Counted from the stretch's first letter, positions 17,369-27,302 are shown. The stretch is DNA of 64,000 nucleotides from PHAA01 sp963665865 (GCA_963665865.2 CAXXWF010000001.1:744001-808000), one strand, 5' to 3'. Program-made: numbers and translations. Notes: a model not told the origin generated them from the sequence alone.

Positions 17369-18415
17369 ATGAGAAATCGCAAATTTATGACATTCTTAAA
17401 AGGTGTGCTGTTGATTCAGATATTTTTGCTAATTAGCATTTTGGGACTCACTGTTGATTTGAATCGCGTTTATACGCAAGGGGTTAAGCTGCTCAGTCTG
17501 GAGCGAATATTTCTTCCCTTTTCCGGACTCCAAATCAATGAGCGCCAGGCGGAGATATTTTTTCAGGAAAACAACGTGCTGCTGGCTGGTTTAAACAATA
17601 CTCCCGGCAAAGTTCTGGAAGGTGAATATAACGATAGTACTGCCCCGGAAAATCTAATAGGCTCCCATATTCAAGCTCTGGCTTTTACCGATCAAGCCAG
17701 TCAGACTACCACGAGTGATCCGGAGGAAGATTCTGCACCAGCCGAGGTCAGCGAGGCAGAGACTAATCAGGTAGATACTTTGGATAGTGAAACCCTGGCT
17801 CGATTTAAGAAAAGTGAGGTTTTTCTCTACTGTACGCATAGCGCTGAAAGCTATACTCCCAACAGCGGCCAAGCTCGTCTGGATGGCCAAAGAGGGCTTA
17901 TAAACCAGGTGGCAGCGACGATTGAACAATCATTAAACGCTAAAGGGTTGCCCGCCCAATTTATTGATACAATCCATGACTGGCCTGATTACAATGCCAG
18001 CTACACCAATTCACGGGCAACGGTGAATAAAATTGTTGCTGCTAATAAAAATATTATGGGGTTATTTGATGTTCATCGGGACAGTATACCGGGTGAAGGT
18101 AAGGCTTCAACTGTAAATATTAAAGGGAAGAAAAGTGCCCGAATTCTTATTGTGGTAGGCACTAACCAGCGTAAACCGCATCCTAACTGGCAACAAAACC
18201 GAGCATTTGCGGAACAGATTTATCAGGTGGGCGAGAAGATGTACCCGGGATTGATAAAGGGTGTCATTACTAAGGCGGGAACTTATAACCAGGAATTTCA
18301 CCCGCGCGCCTTGCTTTTGGAATTCGGCAGTGACCAAAATACTTTGGAAGATGTAACGAATGCAGCGGGGCTCTTTGCAGACGTACTAATTGAGGTTTTG
18401 AAGGAGGCCAAATAG
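17369..18415 (+). CDS. spoIIP: Stage II sporulation protein P
   Basis: SpoIIP is a membrane-anchored amidase/endopeptidase that, with SpoIID and SpoIIM, digests septal peptidoglycan during forespore engulfment. The 348-residue protein has one N-terminal membrane helix (about residues 10-28), a low-complexity acidic linker, then the amidase domain with LYCTHSAESYTP near 152-163 (zinc-ligand His and Glu) and FDVHRDSIP, and ends ALLLEFGSDQNTLEDV as typical. Usually downstream of gpr; here gpr is absent and rpsT lies upstream. Followed at once by the YqxA-like gene. Confidence 0.93.
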   Translation: MRNRKFMTFLKGVLLIQIFLLISILGLTVDLNRVYTQGVKLLSLERIFLPFSGLQINERQAEIFFQENNVLLAGLNNTPGKVLEGEYNDSTAPENLIGSHIQALAFTDQASQTTTSDPEEDSAPAEVSEAETNQVDTLDSETLARFKKSEVFLYCTHSAESYTPNSGQARLDGQRGLINQVAATIEQSLNAKGLPAQFIDTIHDWPDYNASYTNSRATVNKIVAANKNIMGLFDVHRDSIPGEGKASTVNIKGKKSARILIVVGTNQRKPHPNWQQNRAFAEQIYQVGEKMYPGLIKGVITKAGTYNQEFHPRALLLEFGSDQNTLEDVTNAAGLFADVLIEVLKEAK

Positions 18416-18420
18416 TTATT

Positions 18421-18735
18421 ATGACTACACTGTACCGAACGTCACTAGTGCTTGGAATATTGATGCTGGTGATTTTTGGATTGAATATCAGCAATCAGGG
18501 AATGAACAGTCTAACTATGCAAAACCGCAAACCCGTAGTAGGGCTGCAAAACCAGGGCAATACAGTCAGTGTATTTACCCTGGGGGAAAGCCATAGTTAC
18601 GGCAAACAGGAAGCTGTCAGCAAAATCATACAAGCCAGGAACAAGGTGTGGAACTTTGGTCAAGTTACCGGTGACCATATTCTGCGGGTCGCAAAAAATA
18701 TTAAAGGTGCGTTTATCAAACTGCGTGGTTATTGA
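18421..18735 (+). CDS. YqxA-like (DUF3679-type) small membrane protein
   Basis: A 104-residue protein with one N-terminal membrane helix followed by NQGMNSLTM and a soluble tail. Bacillus yqxA occupies the same place between spoIIP and lepA and shows a similar helix-plus-(N/E)xGM pattern, so assignment rests mainly on position and weak similarity. Six bases after spoIIP, with GGAGG inside its end (AAGGAGGCC at 18402), hence probably co-transcribed. Function unknown. Confidence 0.55.
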   Translation: MTTLYRTSLVLGILMLVIFGLNISNQGMNSLTMQNRKPVVGLQNQGNTVSVFTLGESHSYGKQEAVSKIIQARNKVWNFGQVTGDHILRVAKNIKGAFIKLRGY

Positions 18736-19016
18736 TGGTCTTCGTCCTGATCAAATTTCTGATCAGGATTATTTTTGGGGGGACGCTTAACCGTATTAAG
18801 TACTACGCCGGTAAAAAAAATGCAGGCGCCGCCAAGCTCGAGCGTGGATGCAAACACCGGGTTGACTCCGGAAAATGCCAAACCTACATAATAAATCAAG
18901 GTCCCTCCTACCAAGGCCCCCAACAGGATTCGGTTATGTTTAATATTCTTCCAGTCGGATCTCAAGTAGTAGGCCAGCAGCAATGCTGCAATGAGAACGG
19001 ATAGTATGATCTTCAT
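18729..19016 (-). CDS. Small hypothetical membrane protein
   Basis: 95 residues starting MKIILSVLIAALLLAYYL with about three hydrophobic helices and a charged, Asp/Gln-rich C-terminal tail. The frame opens earlier at 19061, but ATG at 19016 has GGAGGGAT upstream. Its 3' end overlaps the YqxA-like gene by seven bases on the opposite strand. I do not recognise the family. Confidence 0.6.
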   Translation of the reverse strand: MKIILSVLIAALLLAYYLRSDWKNIKHNRILLGALVGGTLIYYVGLAFSGVNPVFASTLELGGACIFFTGVVLNTVKRPPKNNPDQKFDQDEDHQ

Positions 19017-19109
19017 CAATTGATCCCTCCTTCCCGCGTAATTCCTTCTCAATGATAACAAATGAGCGCAATATTTAAAAATGATTTTATGGACAGCGCT
19101 CCGTCCAGA

Positions 19110-19139
19110 TTGAAGACAGTGGTGCCAATGAGGTATAAT
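19110..19139 (+). promoter_or_regulatory. Probable sigma-A promoter of lepA
   Basis: TTGAAG at 19110-19115, 18-base spacer, perfect TATAAT at 19134-19139, about 50 bases before the lepA start. Confidence 0.65.
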
Positions 19140-19192
19140 GAAGGGCGACCATTGGCTGGCTAAATCTGGCTAAGAAATTTGGGGGGTTCAAC

Positions 19193-20995
19193 TTGCAGGA
19201 ACGAATAAGAAATTTTAGCATTATTGCGCATATAGATCACGGGAAATCCACCCTGGCCGATAGATTATTACAAATTACCGGTGCGTTGACCGCCCGGGAA
19301 ATGCGCGAGCAGTTTCTGGACAAGATGGATTTGGAACGGGAAAAAGGGATTACTATTAAATTGCAGCCGGTCCGACTCAATTATACGGCCCGGGATGGAA
19401 AAACCTATATATTGAACCTCATTGATACTCCAGGTCATGTCGATTTCTCTTATGAGGTATCACGCAGTTTGGCAGCCTGTGAAGGGGCACTGTTGGTGGT
19501 GGACGCTTCCCAGGGCATCGAAGCCCAGACTCTGGCTAATGTCTATATGGCTATGGATTTAAACCTGGAGATCATCGGCGTGGTTAACAAAATAGATTTG
19601 CCTGGTGCCGAGCCCGAGGTTGTCAAGCAGGAAATGGAGGATGTCATTGGTCTGGATAAACGGGAAATCATAGCTATTTCGGCGAAGTTAGGAACAGGTA
19701 TTGAAGATGTTTTAGAAGCTATCGTCGCTAAAATACCACCTCCGCATGGCGATGAAGAAGCGGAATTGAGAGCCCTGATATTCGATTCCTATTTTGATTC
19801 CTATAAAGGAGCGATTTCTTACATACGAGTTGATTCAGGGGTACTGCGCAAGGGCGATATAATTCGCATGATGGCCACCGGCAAGGATTTTGAAGTTACC
19901 GAAATTGGAGTGTTATCACCTTTCATGACTACAGTCGAAAGCCTCAGTGCCGGTGAGGTAGGATATCTGGCTGCCGCTATCAAAAACGTCGCCGATACCA
20001 AGGTTGGCGATACCATTACTGGAGCCATCCGCCCGGCTACCAAACCCCTGGAAGGTTATCAGGAAGTTAAACCCGTCGTGTATTGCGGATTATACCCATT
20101 AGAAAACACTGATTTTGAAAAGCTCCGGGATGCTCTTGAAAAATTAAAATTGAATGACTCCTCACTGCTATATGAGCCGGAAGCATCGGATGCACTGGGG
20201 CTGGGCTTTCGCTGTGGCTTTCTGGGACTTTTGCACCTGGAAATTGTCCGGGAGCGCCTGGAGCGAGAGTATGATCTAACCCTTCTGGCTACTGCGCCCA
20301 GCGTTATCTACCGCATACTGTTGACCGATAAGTCCGAGGTGTATGTGCGTAACCCCAGCCATTGGCCGGATCCGCAGCGAATTGACAAAGTCATGGAGCC
20401 GTTTGTAAAGGCTTCCATAATGGTTCCCAATGAATACGTAGGTACAATCATGGAGCTCTGCCAGGAAAAACGGGGCAGTTTCATCAATATGGAATACCTC
20501 ACCCCGCACCGGGTCATGATCAGTTATAATCTACCCCTGGCGGAGATTCTGGTAGATTTTTTCGATGGTCTCAAATCGAGAACCAAGGGTTATGCCTCAC
20601 TGGATTATGATGTGCGCGGCTATGAAGTTTCTGAACTGGTAAAACTAGATATTATGTTAAATGGAGAGACGGTTGATGCTCTCAGTTCTATCTCCCACAA
20701 GGATAAATCCTACTACCGGGGCCGGGCTTTGGTGGAAAGACTGCGCAAGATAATTCCGCGTCAAATGTATGAAGTAGCCATTCAGGCTTCAATTGGTAAC
20801 CGAGTGATTGCCCGGGAAAGTGTGAAAGCTATGCGTAAGGATGTCCTGGCCAAGTGCTACGGTGGGGATATTACCAGAAAGAAGAAACTGCTCGAAAAGC
20901 AAAAAGAAGGTAAAAAACGCATGAAGCAGATAGGACGGGTTGAAATCCCCCGTGATGCCTTCATGACCGTAATGGCAATAGACAGTGATAAATAA
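19193..20995 (+). CDS. lepA: Elongation factor 4 (LepA)
   Basis: Ribosome-associated translational GTPase that acts on stalled or mistranslocated ribosomes. 600 residues: G1 AHIDHGKST at 12-20, G3 DTPGHVDF at 78-85, NKIDLPGA near 132, then the LepA-specific C terminus (SYYRGRALVERLRKIIPRQM, GDITRKKKLLEKQKEGKKRM). Normal length. Start is TTG behind a GGGGGG box, a common LepA arrangement. It overlaps the hemW frame by eleven bases, indicating a lepA-hemW unit. Confidence 0.97.
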   Translation: MQERIRNFSIIAHIDHGKSTLADRLLQITGALTAREMREQFLDKMDLEREKGITIKLQPVRLNYTARDGKTYILNLIDTPGHVDFSYEVSRSLAACEGALLVVDASQGIEAQTLANVYMAMDLNLEIIGVVNKIDLPGAEPEVVKQEMEDVIGLDKREIIAISAKLGTGIEDVLEAIVAKIPPPHGDEEAELRALIFDSYFDSYKGAISYIRVDSGVLRKGDIIRMMATGKDFEVTEIGVLSPFMTTVESLSAGEVGYLAAAIKNVADTKVGDTITGAIRPATKPLEGYQEVKPVVYCGLYPLENTDFEKLRDALEKLKLNDSSLLYEPEASDALGLGFRCGFLGLLHLEIVRERLEREYDLTLLATAPSVIYRILLTDKSEVYVRNPSHWPDPQRIDKVMEPFVKASIMVPNEYVGTIMELCQEKRGSFINMEYLTPHRVMISYNLPLAEILVDFFDGLKSRTKGYASLDYDVRGYEVSELVKLDIMLNGETVDALSSISHKDKSYYRGRALVERLRKIIPRQMYEVAIQASIGNRVIARESVKAMRKDVLAKCYGGDITRKKKLLEKQKEGKKRMKQIGRVEIPRDAFMTVMAIDSDK

Positions 20996-22136
20996 TGACG
21001 AACCTATGGGCATCTACATTCATATACCGTTTTGTCTGCATAAATGTGACTATTGTGACTTTTATTCGGTGCCCGTCACGAATCTTAGCCTGCTGGAGGA
21101 TTATACCTGCAGCGTTATAAATGAACTTAAATTACGCAAGAACAAGATAGACTGCCCCTTTACCACCATTTACCTGGGTGGTGGAACTCCCAGTTTGCTA
21201 AGTCCTGTCCAGATCGAGAGCATTTTAGCGACGGTCTTTGCCCACTACCGATCCCAGGGTGAACCGGAGATCTCGATGGAAACCAATCCAGCTACCGTAA
21301 ACTTAAAGAAGCTGCAGGATTTACGAGCGGCAGGCATAAATCGAATGTCCATCGGGGTGCAGAGCTTCTCTGATCAGGATCTTAAGACCCTGGGCAGGAT
21401 TCACAACGGGCGGGAGGCTGCAGCTGTCTTAAGTGATGTCAGTAAGGCTGGCTTTGATAACTTCAACATTGACTTGATTTATGGTCTGCCCGGTCAAACC
21501 CTGTCAGCCTGGCGTGAGAACCTGAGCCAGGCTATGAATTTTAATCCACTACATGTTTCAGCATATTTGCTGCAGCTTGACCAATCAACCCCCCTGGCAC
21601 GGAAAATAGAAATGGGCATCTTAAGTATGTTAGATGATGACCTGGAAGCAATTCTATATTATTTTACGCTTGATTATCTGCAAGGGCAGGGCTATCAGCA
21701 TTATGAAATATCAAACTTTGCGAAGCCGAATCAGGAATGCCGGCATAACCTGCTTTATTGGCAAGGCCGTAGGTATCTGGGCATAGGCAGCGGAGCGGTT
21801 AGTTTTGATGGTCAGCAGCGCAGTCTCAATCAGCCCTCAGTTGACGGTTATATAGAAGCATTGTTGGATCAACGCCTGCCATCCACGGAAATCCTGGAAA
21901 ACATGGATCCCGGGCAAAGACAGATAGATGCCATCATAATGGGATTACGCTTGACCGAAGGGATTAGCCGGAACGATTTTCAGCAGCGTTTTGGAATAGA
22001 TATATTTAAAGACTACCAGGATATAATAAGTAACTGTCAGAACCAAGGGCTATTAGAACGGGGAAATGACCGTATATATCTGACCAAAAGAGCCTATTTC
22101 CTGTCGAATCAGGTTCTAAGCCAGTTTATCGACTGA
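20985..22136 (+). CDS. hemW: Heme chaperone HemW (radical SAM, HemN-like)
   Basis: Radical SAM protein now seen as a heme chaperone rather than a coproporphyrinogen oxidase. The Fe4S4 motif CLHKCDYC followed by DF is present about 17 residues into the protein, and GGGTPSLL, GVQSFSD and IDLIYGLPGQT follow in family order. 383 residues from GTG 20985; ATG at 21006 would give the more usual start MGIYIHIPFC. Neither has a good Shine-Dalgarno, so translational coupling to lepA (overlapping end) is likely. Always next to lepA and hrcA in this gene order. Confidence 0.93.
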   Translation: MINNDEPMGIYIHIPFCLHKCDYCDFYSVPVTNLSLLEDYTCSVINELKLRKNKIDCPFTTIYLGGGTPSLLSPVQIESILATVFAHYRSQGEPEISMETNPATVNLKKLQDLRAAGINRMSIGVQSFSDQDLKTLGRIHNGREAAAVLSDVSKAGFDNFNIDLIYGLPGQTLSAWRENLSQAMNFNPLHVSAYLLQLDQSTPLARKIEMGILSMLDDDLEAILYYFTLDYLQGQGYQHYEISNFAKPNQECRHNLLYWQGRRYLGIGSGAVSFDGQQRSLNQPSVDGYIEALLDQRLPSTEILENMDPGQRQIDAIIMGLRLTEGISRNDFQQRFGIDIFKDYQDIISNCQNQGLLERGNDRIYLTKRAYFLSNQVLSQFID

Positions 22137-22145
22137 TACTATTGC

Positions 22146-22174
22146 TTGACAAAGGTTCCCCCAGATGCTATTTT
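22146..22174 (+). promoter_or_regulatory. Sigma-A promoter of the hrcA heat-shock operon
   Basis: Perfect TTGACA at 22146-22151, 17-base spacer, TATTTT at 22169-22174. Transcription would begin just before the CIRCE operator. Confidence 0.75.
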
Positions 22175-22187
22175 TTAAGAAACCGAA

Positions 22188-22214
22188 TTAGCACTCAAGG
22201 CGGGAGAGTGCTAA
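22188..22214 (+). promoter_or_regulatory. CIRCE operator (HrcA-binding site)
   Basis: TTAGCACTC (22188-22196), nine bases, GAGTGCTAA (22206-22214): an exact match to the CIRCE consensus. HrcA binds it to repress the operon, with release on heat shock. It lies in the 5' leader 17 bases before the hrcA ATG. Confidence 0.97.
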
Positions 22215-22231
22215 CAGAGCAGGTGGAGAAG

Positions 22232-23260
22232 ATGACATTAGATGAAAGGCAACGGCGCATACTTGAATCAATCATTAAAGACTATGTAGCTACTGCTGAA
22301 CCGGTTGGATCTCGGGCAGTGGTGCGCAAGCATGCCCTAAACATAAGTGCAGCTACCGTGAGAAATGAAATGGCAGATTTAGAGGAGATGGGGTATCTTG
22401 AGCAGCCGCACACTTCTGCTGGTCGCATCCCTTCCGAGAAAGGGTTTCGTTATTATGTGGACTGCATGATGGAAAATGAAAATCCCAGTGATGAGCAAAT
22501 AGATTTATTGCATAAGGTACTCGACGATAGAATTCAGGAATGGAACGATGTAGTTCATGGAGTAGGGCACTTTCTCTCTCAGGTGACCAACTATGCTTCC
22601 TTTATTATTGTGCCATCGGTAAAATTAAGCCAGTTCCATAATCTACAGTTGATTCCCATTCAAGATGGGCAGGCCCTGGTTCTGGTCGTAACTGATATCG
22701 GGATTATCATGCATCGCAAAATATCTATTCCTAAGGCAATAAAGTCGGAAGATTTGCAGTTAATCAGTGACCTGTTCAATCGGGCTTTCCGTGGGAAACG
22801 GCTGAATGAGATTCAGCGCAGTGATTTGATGTCTTTACGTGAAGAGCTGAGCAGCCGGCGCCAAGTTATAGATAAAGCCCTGGAAGCAATTGACAACCTG
22901 CTGGATAATTCTAATGATGAGAAAGTCGTAATCAGAGGGGCTCTGAATATTATTAAAGAGCCTGAGTTTAAAGATTTAGATAAGCTTAAGCGAATTCTTA
23001 CCTTATTTGAAGAAGACGGTCAACTCAGAGATGTTCTGCCTGAACAGTTCAGTGAAGAAGTGGATATTAGAATCGGTAAGGAAAATCGGGCTGCCGACAT
23101 CAAGGAAATGAGCTTGGTATTTGCAGGTTACAAAACAGCGGGTGAGATGGGGAAAATCGGCTTGATCGGTCCAGTTCGCATGGAGTATTGGAAAGCCGCC
23201 GGAACAGTTGAATCGGTGCGCAAAGTTATAGAAGAACTCCTCCAGAAACGCAATCTATAG
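22232..23260 (+). CDS. hrcA: Heat-inducible transcription repressor HrcA
   Basis: Repressor of the CIRCE regulon. 342 residues, the usual length. N-terminal winged helix with DERQRRILESIIKDYV, EPVGSRAVVRKH, SAATVRNEMADLEEMGYL and the conserved HTSAGRIPSEKGFRYYVD; C-terminal GAF-like domain ending KIGLIGPVRMEY. The frame is open back to 22142, but that region contains CIRCE; ATG at 22232 has GGAG upstream. Autoregulated through CIRCE and first gene of the operon hrcA-chaperonin-grpE-dnaK-dnaJ-prmA-mtaB. Confidence 0.96.
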   Translation: MTLDERQRRILESIIKDYVATAEPVGSRAVVRKHALNISAATVRNEMADLEEMGYLEQPHTSAGRIPSEKGFRYYVDCMMENENPSDEQIDLLHKVLDDRIQEWNDVVHGVGHFLSQVTNYASFIIVPSVKLSQFHNLQLIPIQDGQALVLVVTDIGIIMHRKISIPKAIKSEDLQLISDLFNRAFRGKRLNEIQRSDLMSLREELSSRRQVIDKALEAIDNLLDNSNDEKVVIRGALNIIKEPEFKDLDKLKRILTLFEEDGQLRDVLPEQFSEEVDIRIGKENRAADIKEMSLVFAGYKTAGEMGKIGLIGPVRMEYWKAAGTVESVRKVIEELLQKRNL

Positions 23261-23314
23261 GTCAAATAACTCGGGTCAGATTACCAGTTATGGGTATAAA
23301 ACAAGGAGGCTTAT

Positions 23315-24871
23315 ATGCCTGACAAAACGCTTCTTAATAGTGAAATAGATGATAAATTGCAGGCTCTGCTCAGCAATGCTAATGCCGCGCGGATGATATC
23401 GCAAGCGATTGAGGGAACCCTCGGACCTAAAGGGTTGGATATTATGATGGTTGACAGTCTAGGCGACGTGGTTATTAGTAATGATGGGGTAACTATTTTA
23501 CGACTTATGGCGGTTAATCATCCTGCTGCTCGTATGATAATAAATGCTGCTCGTGCTCAACAAGCAGAAGTCGGTGATGGTACTACTACCGCCACTATTT
23601 TGGCTGGTGCTCTGGTTGCTGAAGGCGCTAGTCAGGTTATGAAAGGGGTTCCAGTAACCCAGGTTATTCAGGGGATTAAACTAGGAACAGAGTACAGTCT
23701 GGATCTACTGCAAAAAAAGAGTCGGCCGGTCAATTCGGTTGATGATACGATACTTTTCAATGTTGCTTCTATCGCCGGACGAGGCCAGGAAGAGATAGCC
23801 GGGTTAATTATTGAAGGGGCTAGAATAATAGGCCGGGAAAAAATGTGCGATCCCGATTACAAATTTGCCGATGCAGTTGTAGCTAAAGAAGCTGCTGAGA
23901 GCCAAGTATTTAGGGGGACGCTGATTAATAAAGAACCTGTCAGCCATGAGATGCCCCGTAACATAACCCACGCCAAGATTTTAGCACTGGACGATTCTCT
24001 GGCCCCGGAAGACATTGATAGCGAGGCACGCGGCACTGAAGCCGGCTTTCAGTACTACTTGCAGAATAAAAAACAGTATGAAGCCAATCTGAGAAAAATC
24101 TGCACCATGGGCGTGAATGTAGTATTGGCCGATCGCAGCATCGATGATCTAGCCGAACAGATTTTCACCGAAGCTGGAATTATAGCCATCCAGAGAGTCT
24201 CCTCAAGAGAGATGGAAAAGGTCTGTAAAAACAGCGGGGCCCGTAAGATAAAAAGAAGCAGTTTAAATCGGCCCGCCGAACAATTGTCCAGCTATCTGGG
24301 GCATGCCGACCAGGTGCAGGTGAATGACAAAATGGGTTATACCTGTATAGTGGATGGAACCGGAGAGGTATTGGCTACCGTGATTATTGGAGCAGCGACC
24401 GAGGAGGTTGTTGACGAGAAAGAGCGCATTGCCCGCGATGCTGCCTCCGCGGTACAGGCAGCCCTGCAAAAGGGCGTTGTTCCTGGTGGAGGTGCAATTG
24501 AGATTTGGATAGCCAAGCAATTGGAAGCAATGGCTCAAGATTTGAAAGGTATGACTTCTTATGGGGTTATGTGCGTAAAGGAAGCTCTGCTGCGTCCTTT
24601 TGCTTGTATAGCCGCTAATGCCGGTTTTAATCCGCTGGAGAAAATGGGTGATGTAATCGCGGCCCAGAAACAAAAAGACCAGGATAGTATAACGATTGAT
24701 TGTGATTGGGGCGGTTTAACTGATGCCTTGGAACAGGGTATTGTTGATCCTACCCTGGTTAAGATACATGCGATTAAAGCCGCAGGTGAGGTGGCGATCG
24801 CCATTCTAAGAATCAATACCATTATCAAAATGAGGGATGGGGAAGCCTATACTCAGGATACTCTGGATTAG
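23315..24871 (+). CDS. Group III (archaeal-like) chaperonin
   Basis: ATP-driven double-ring folding chaperone of the thermosome/CCT lineage. 518 residues with the chaperonin nucleotide motifs in thermosome form: GPKGLD at 37-42, NDGVTIL at 56-62, GDGTTT at 87-92 and VVPGGGAIE near 390. The apical domain differs from GroEL, there is no GGM tail, and no GroES gene accompanies it, as expected for a built-in lid. Group III chaperonins are known from a few Firmicutes (first described in Carboxydothermus hydrogenoformans), where they sit in the dnaK operon. AAGGAGG precedes the ATG. Here it lies 54 bases after hrcA and 14 before grpE, so it is under CIRCE control. Confidence 0.9.
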   Translation: MPDKTLLNSEIDDKLQALLSNANAARMISQAIEGTLGPKGLDIMMVDSLGDVVISNDGVTILRLMAVNHPAARMIINAARAQQAEVGDGTTTATILAGALVAEGASQVMKGVPVTQVIQGIKLGTEYSLDLLQKKSRPVNSVDDTILFNVASIAGRGQEEIAGLIIEGARIIGREKMCDPDYKFADAVVAKEAAESQVFRGTLINKEPVSHEMPRNITHAKILALDDSLAPEDIDSEARGTEAGFQYYLQNKKQYEANLRKICTMGVNVVLADRSIDDLAEQIFTEAGIIAIQRVSSREMEKVCKNSGARKIKRSSLNRPAEQLSSYLGHADQVQVNDKMGYTCIVDGTGEVLATVIIGAATEEVVDEKERIARDAASAVQAALQKGVVPGGGAIEIWIAKQLEAMAQDLKGMTSYGVMCVKEALLRPFACIAANAGFNPLEKMGDVIAAQKQKDQDSITIDCDWGGLTDALEQGIVDPTLVKIHAIKAAGEVAIAILRINTIIKMRDGEAYTQDTLD

Positions 24872-24885
24872 AAGAGGTGAAAGGA

Positions 24886-25437
24886 ATGGAAAAAGATTTG
24901 GAATCCCAGATTGATACAGGACCTCCCTCGGGAGATGAACCTGTCAATCAGAATGATGAGGTAGAAACAAGTGTTGAAGAGAAGTTGACAGTTCAATTGC
25001 AAAGGCAGCAAGAAGAAGCGCGTAAAAACTATGATCAGTATTTAAGGGCTCTAGCGGAAGTGGAAAATATTAAAAAACGAAGTGTACGCGAACGCGAGGA
25101 ATACTTAAAATATGCCAACGTATCAATGATAAAAAAGCTGCTGCCCATAATTGATGATCTGCACCGGGCCATAGGGGTGGCACGCCTTTCCCGAGATTTT
25201 GAAGTGATGACTAAAGGTGTGGAGATGACCGCTCACAGCTTGGATGAGTTATTGAAGGGCGAAGGGGTTCAGACCATTGAGAGCATCGGCCAGCCTTTTG
25301 ATCCGCAATTTCATCAGGCTCTATCCGTAGAGCCCAGTGAAGAACATCCGGAAAATACTGTTATCGAACAATTGCAAAAAGGTTATATCATGCATGACCG
25401 GGTTATCAGGCCTAGTCTGGTAAAAGTTAGCTCATAA
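24886..25437 (+). CDS. grpE: Nucleotide exchange factor GrpE
   Basis: Releases ADP from DnaK. 183 residues: acidic disordered N terminus, long helix (QQEEARKNYDQYLRALAEVEN) for dimerisation, then the beta-domain with FDPQFHQALS and IMHDRVIRPSLVKV. The ATG at 24886 with GAGGTG upstream is preferred over the GTG at 24877, which is part of that ribosome binding site. Operon position between the group III chaperonin and dnaK. Confidence 0.96.
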   Translation: MEKDLESQIDTGPPSGDEPVNQNDEVETSVEEKLTVQLQRQQEEARKNYDQYLRALAEVENIKKRSVREREEYLKYANVSMIKKLLPIIDDLHRAIGVARLSRDFEVMTKGVEMTAHSLDELLKGEGVQTIESIGQPFDPQFHQALSVEPSEEHPENTVIEQLQKGYIMHDRVIRPSLVKVSS

Positions 25438-25458
25438 TTATTTGGAGGTGTCATTAAA

Positions 25459-27273
25459 ATGGGAAAAGTTGTAGGTATTGACTTAGGAACTACCAACTCC
25501 GTTATAGCAGTAATGGAAGGTGGCGAAGCGGTTGTTATAACCAATATCGAGGGGGAGAGGATTACTCCTTCGGTAGTGGGCTTCTCTAAAACGGGTGAAA
25601 GACTGGTAGGACGGGTGGCCAAAAGACAGGCTACCACCAATCCAGAGAGAACCATATCATCAATCAAACGACAAATGGGTACTGATTACAAGTTGAGTAT
25701 TGATGGCAAGAAATACTCTCCTCCTGAAATTTCAGCGATGATTCTGCAAAAAATGAAAGCTGATGCCGAGAGTTACCTGGGACAAAAGATAACTCAGGCG
25801 GTTATTACGGTACCGGCCTATTTTACCGATGCGCAGCGCCAGGCCACCAAGGATGCCGGCACCATCGCTGGATTAGAAGTTTTGAGAATAATTAATGAGC
25901 CTACGGCGGCAGCCCTGGCTTACGGATTGGATAGAGAAGATAACCAGACTATTATGGTATTTGATCTGGGGGGAGGTACTTTTGATGTATCTATTCTAGA
26001 GATTGGAGAAGGTACGTTTGAGGTCAAAGCTACCAGCGGTAACAATCGCCTGGGCGGCGATGATTTTGATGATAAGATCATCAACTGGCTGGTGCAGGAG
26101 TTTAAGAATGAAAACGGTTTTGATTTAAAAAATGACAAAATGGCTATGCATCGCTTAAAAGAAGCTGCGGAGAAAGCCAAACATGAGCTGTCCAGTCTCA
26201 TGAGCGTTGATATTAACATACCATATATAACGGCTACTCAGGATGGCCCCTTGCATATGGAGAGAACTTTGACCAGAGCCCGCTTTAATGACATGACGGC
26301 AGAATTGGTGGAGAAAACGGTTGGTCCTATGAAACAGGCCATGAAGGATGCCAATCTAAAACCGGCGGATATTGACAAGATCATACTGGTCGGCGGATCC
26401 ACCCGTATACCGGCTGTACAGGAAGCAGTTAAGAACTTTACCGGCAAAGAACCTTTTAAAGGGATCAATCCCGACGAGGTGGTAGGTCTGGGTGCAGCCA
26501 TTCAGGCCGGGGTTTTAACCGGTGAGGTCACTGACGTCGTACTGCTTGACGTTACCCCTTTATCGCTGGGTATTGAGACCCTGGGCTCAGTGTTTACCCG
26601 AGTAATTGATAGGAATACTACGATACCGGTTTCCAAGAGCCAGATATTTACCACTGCGGCTGATAATCAGCCGTCAGTAGACATCCATGTACTGCAGGGT
26701 GAAAGAAAGCTGGCTGAGCATAATGTAACCCTGGGAAGATTCCAACTGACCGGTATTCCCTCAGCTCCGCGGGGTATTCCGCAAATTGAGGTAAAATTCG
26801 ACATTGATGTTAACGGTATTGTCAACGTCACTGCCAAAGATATGGCTACCAACAAGGAACAGAAGATTACCATTACTTCTTCCAGTGGTTTGAATGACAA
26901 GGACATTGAGCAGATGGTCAGAGATTCCGAGAAGTTTGCTGAGGAAGATGAGAAACGCTTTAAAGAAATTGAGGCCCGCAATGCAGCGGACAGCATGATC
27001 TATCAAGCGGATAAAAGTCTGAAGGAATTTGCAGATAAGATCGAAGAAGATGACAAAAATGCTATAAACGGTGCTAAAGAAGAGCTGCAAAAAGCACTGG
27101 CAGGTAATGATGTGGATGAAATTACGGCTAAAAGTGAAGAGCTGGCTAAAGCCATGCATGCATTCACTACCAAAATGTATCAAAATGCTAACCCGGAGGG
27201 ATCAGGTGAGACTGGTCCAGACGATGTTATAGATGCTGATTATAATATCCCCGATGACGATGACAAGAAATAA
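25459..27273 (+). CDS. dnaK: Molecular chaperone DnaK (Hsp70)
   Basis: ATP-dependent Hsp70. 604 residues: phosphate-1 motif IDLGTTNS at 6-13, INEPTAAALAYGLD, phosphate-2 DLGGGTFDVSI, adenosine motif ILVGGSTRIPAVQ, then the substrate domain with TPLSLGIETLG and the helical lid, ending in an acidic DDVIDADYNIPDDD tail. Complete. GGAGGTG upstream of the ATG. Works with DnaJ and GrpE encoded on either side. Confidence 0.98.
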   Translation: MGKVVGIDLGTTNSVIAVMEGGEAVVITNIEGERITPSVVGFSKTGERLVGRVAKRQATTNPERTISSIKRQMGTDYKLSIDGKKYSPPEISAMILQKMKADAESYLGQKITQAVITVPAYFTDAQRQATKDAGTIAGLEVLRIINEPTAAALAYGLDREDNQTIMVFDLGGGTFDVSILEIGEGTFEVKATSGNNRLGGDDFDDKIINWLVQEFKNENGFDLKNDKMAMHRLKEAAEKAKHELSSLMSVDINIPYITATQDGPLHMERTLTRARFNDMTAELVEKTVGPMKQAMKDANLKPADIDKIILVGGSTRIPAVQEAVKNFTGKEPFKGINPDEVVGLGAAIQAGVLTGEVTDVVLLDVTPLSLGIETLGSVFTRVIDRNTTIPVSKSQIFTTAADNQPSVDIHVLQGERKLAEHNVTLGRFQLTGIPSAPRGIPQIEVKFDIDVNGIVNVTAKDMATNKEQKITITSSSGLNDKDIEQMVRDSEKFAEEDEKRFKEIEARNAADSMIYQADKSLKEFADKIEEDDKNAINGAKEELQKALAGNDVDEITAKSEELAKAMHAFTTKMYQNANPEGSGETGPDDVIDADYNIPDDDDKK

Positions 27274-27302
27274 GTTTAGGTTTATCAGGAAGGTGGGAAA
27301 TA

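Noticed and set aside
22142..22231. Longer N terminus for HrcA
   Set aside because: It would place the CIRCE operator inside the coding region and adds residues absent from the family; ATG 22232 gives normal length.
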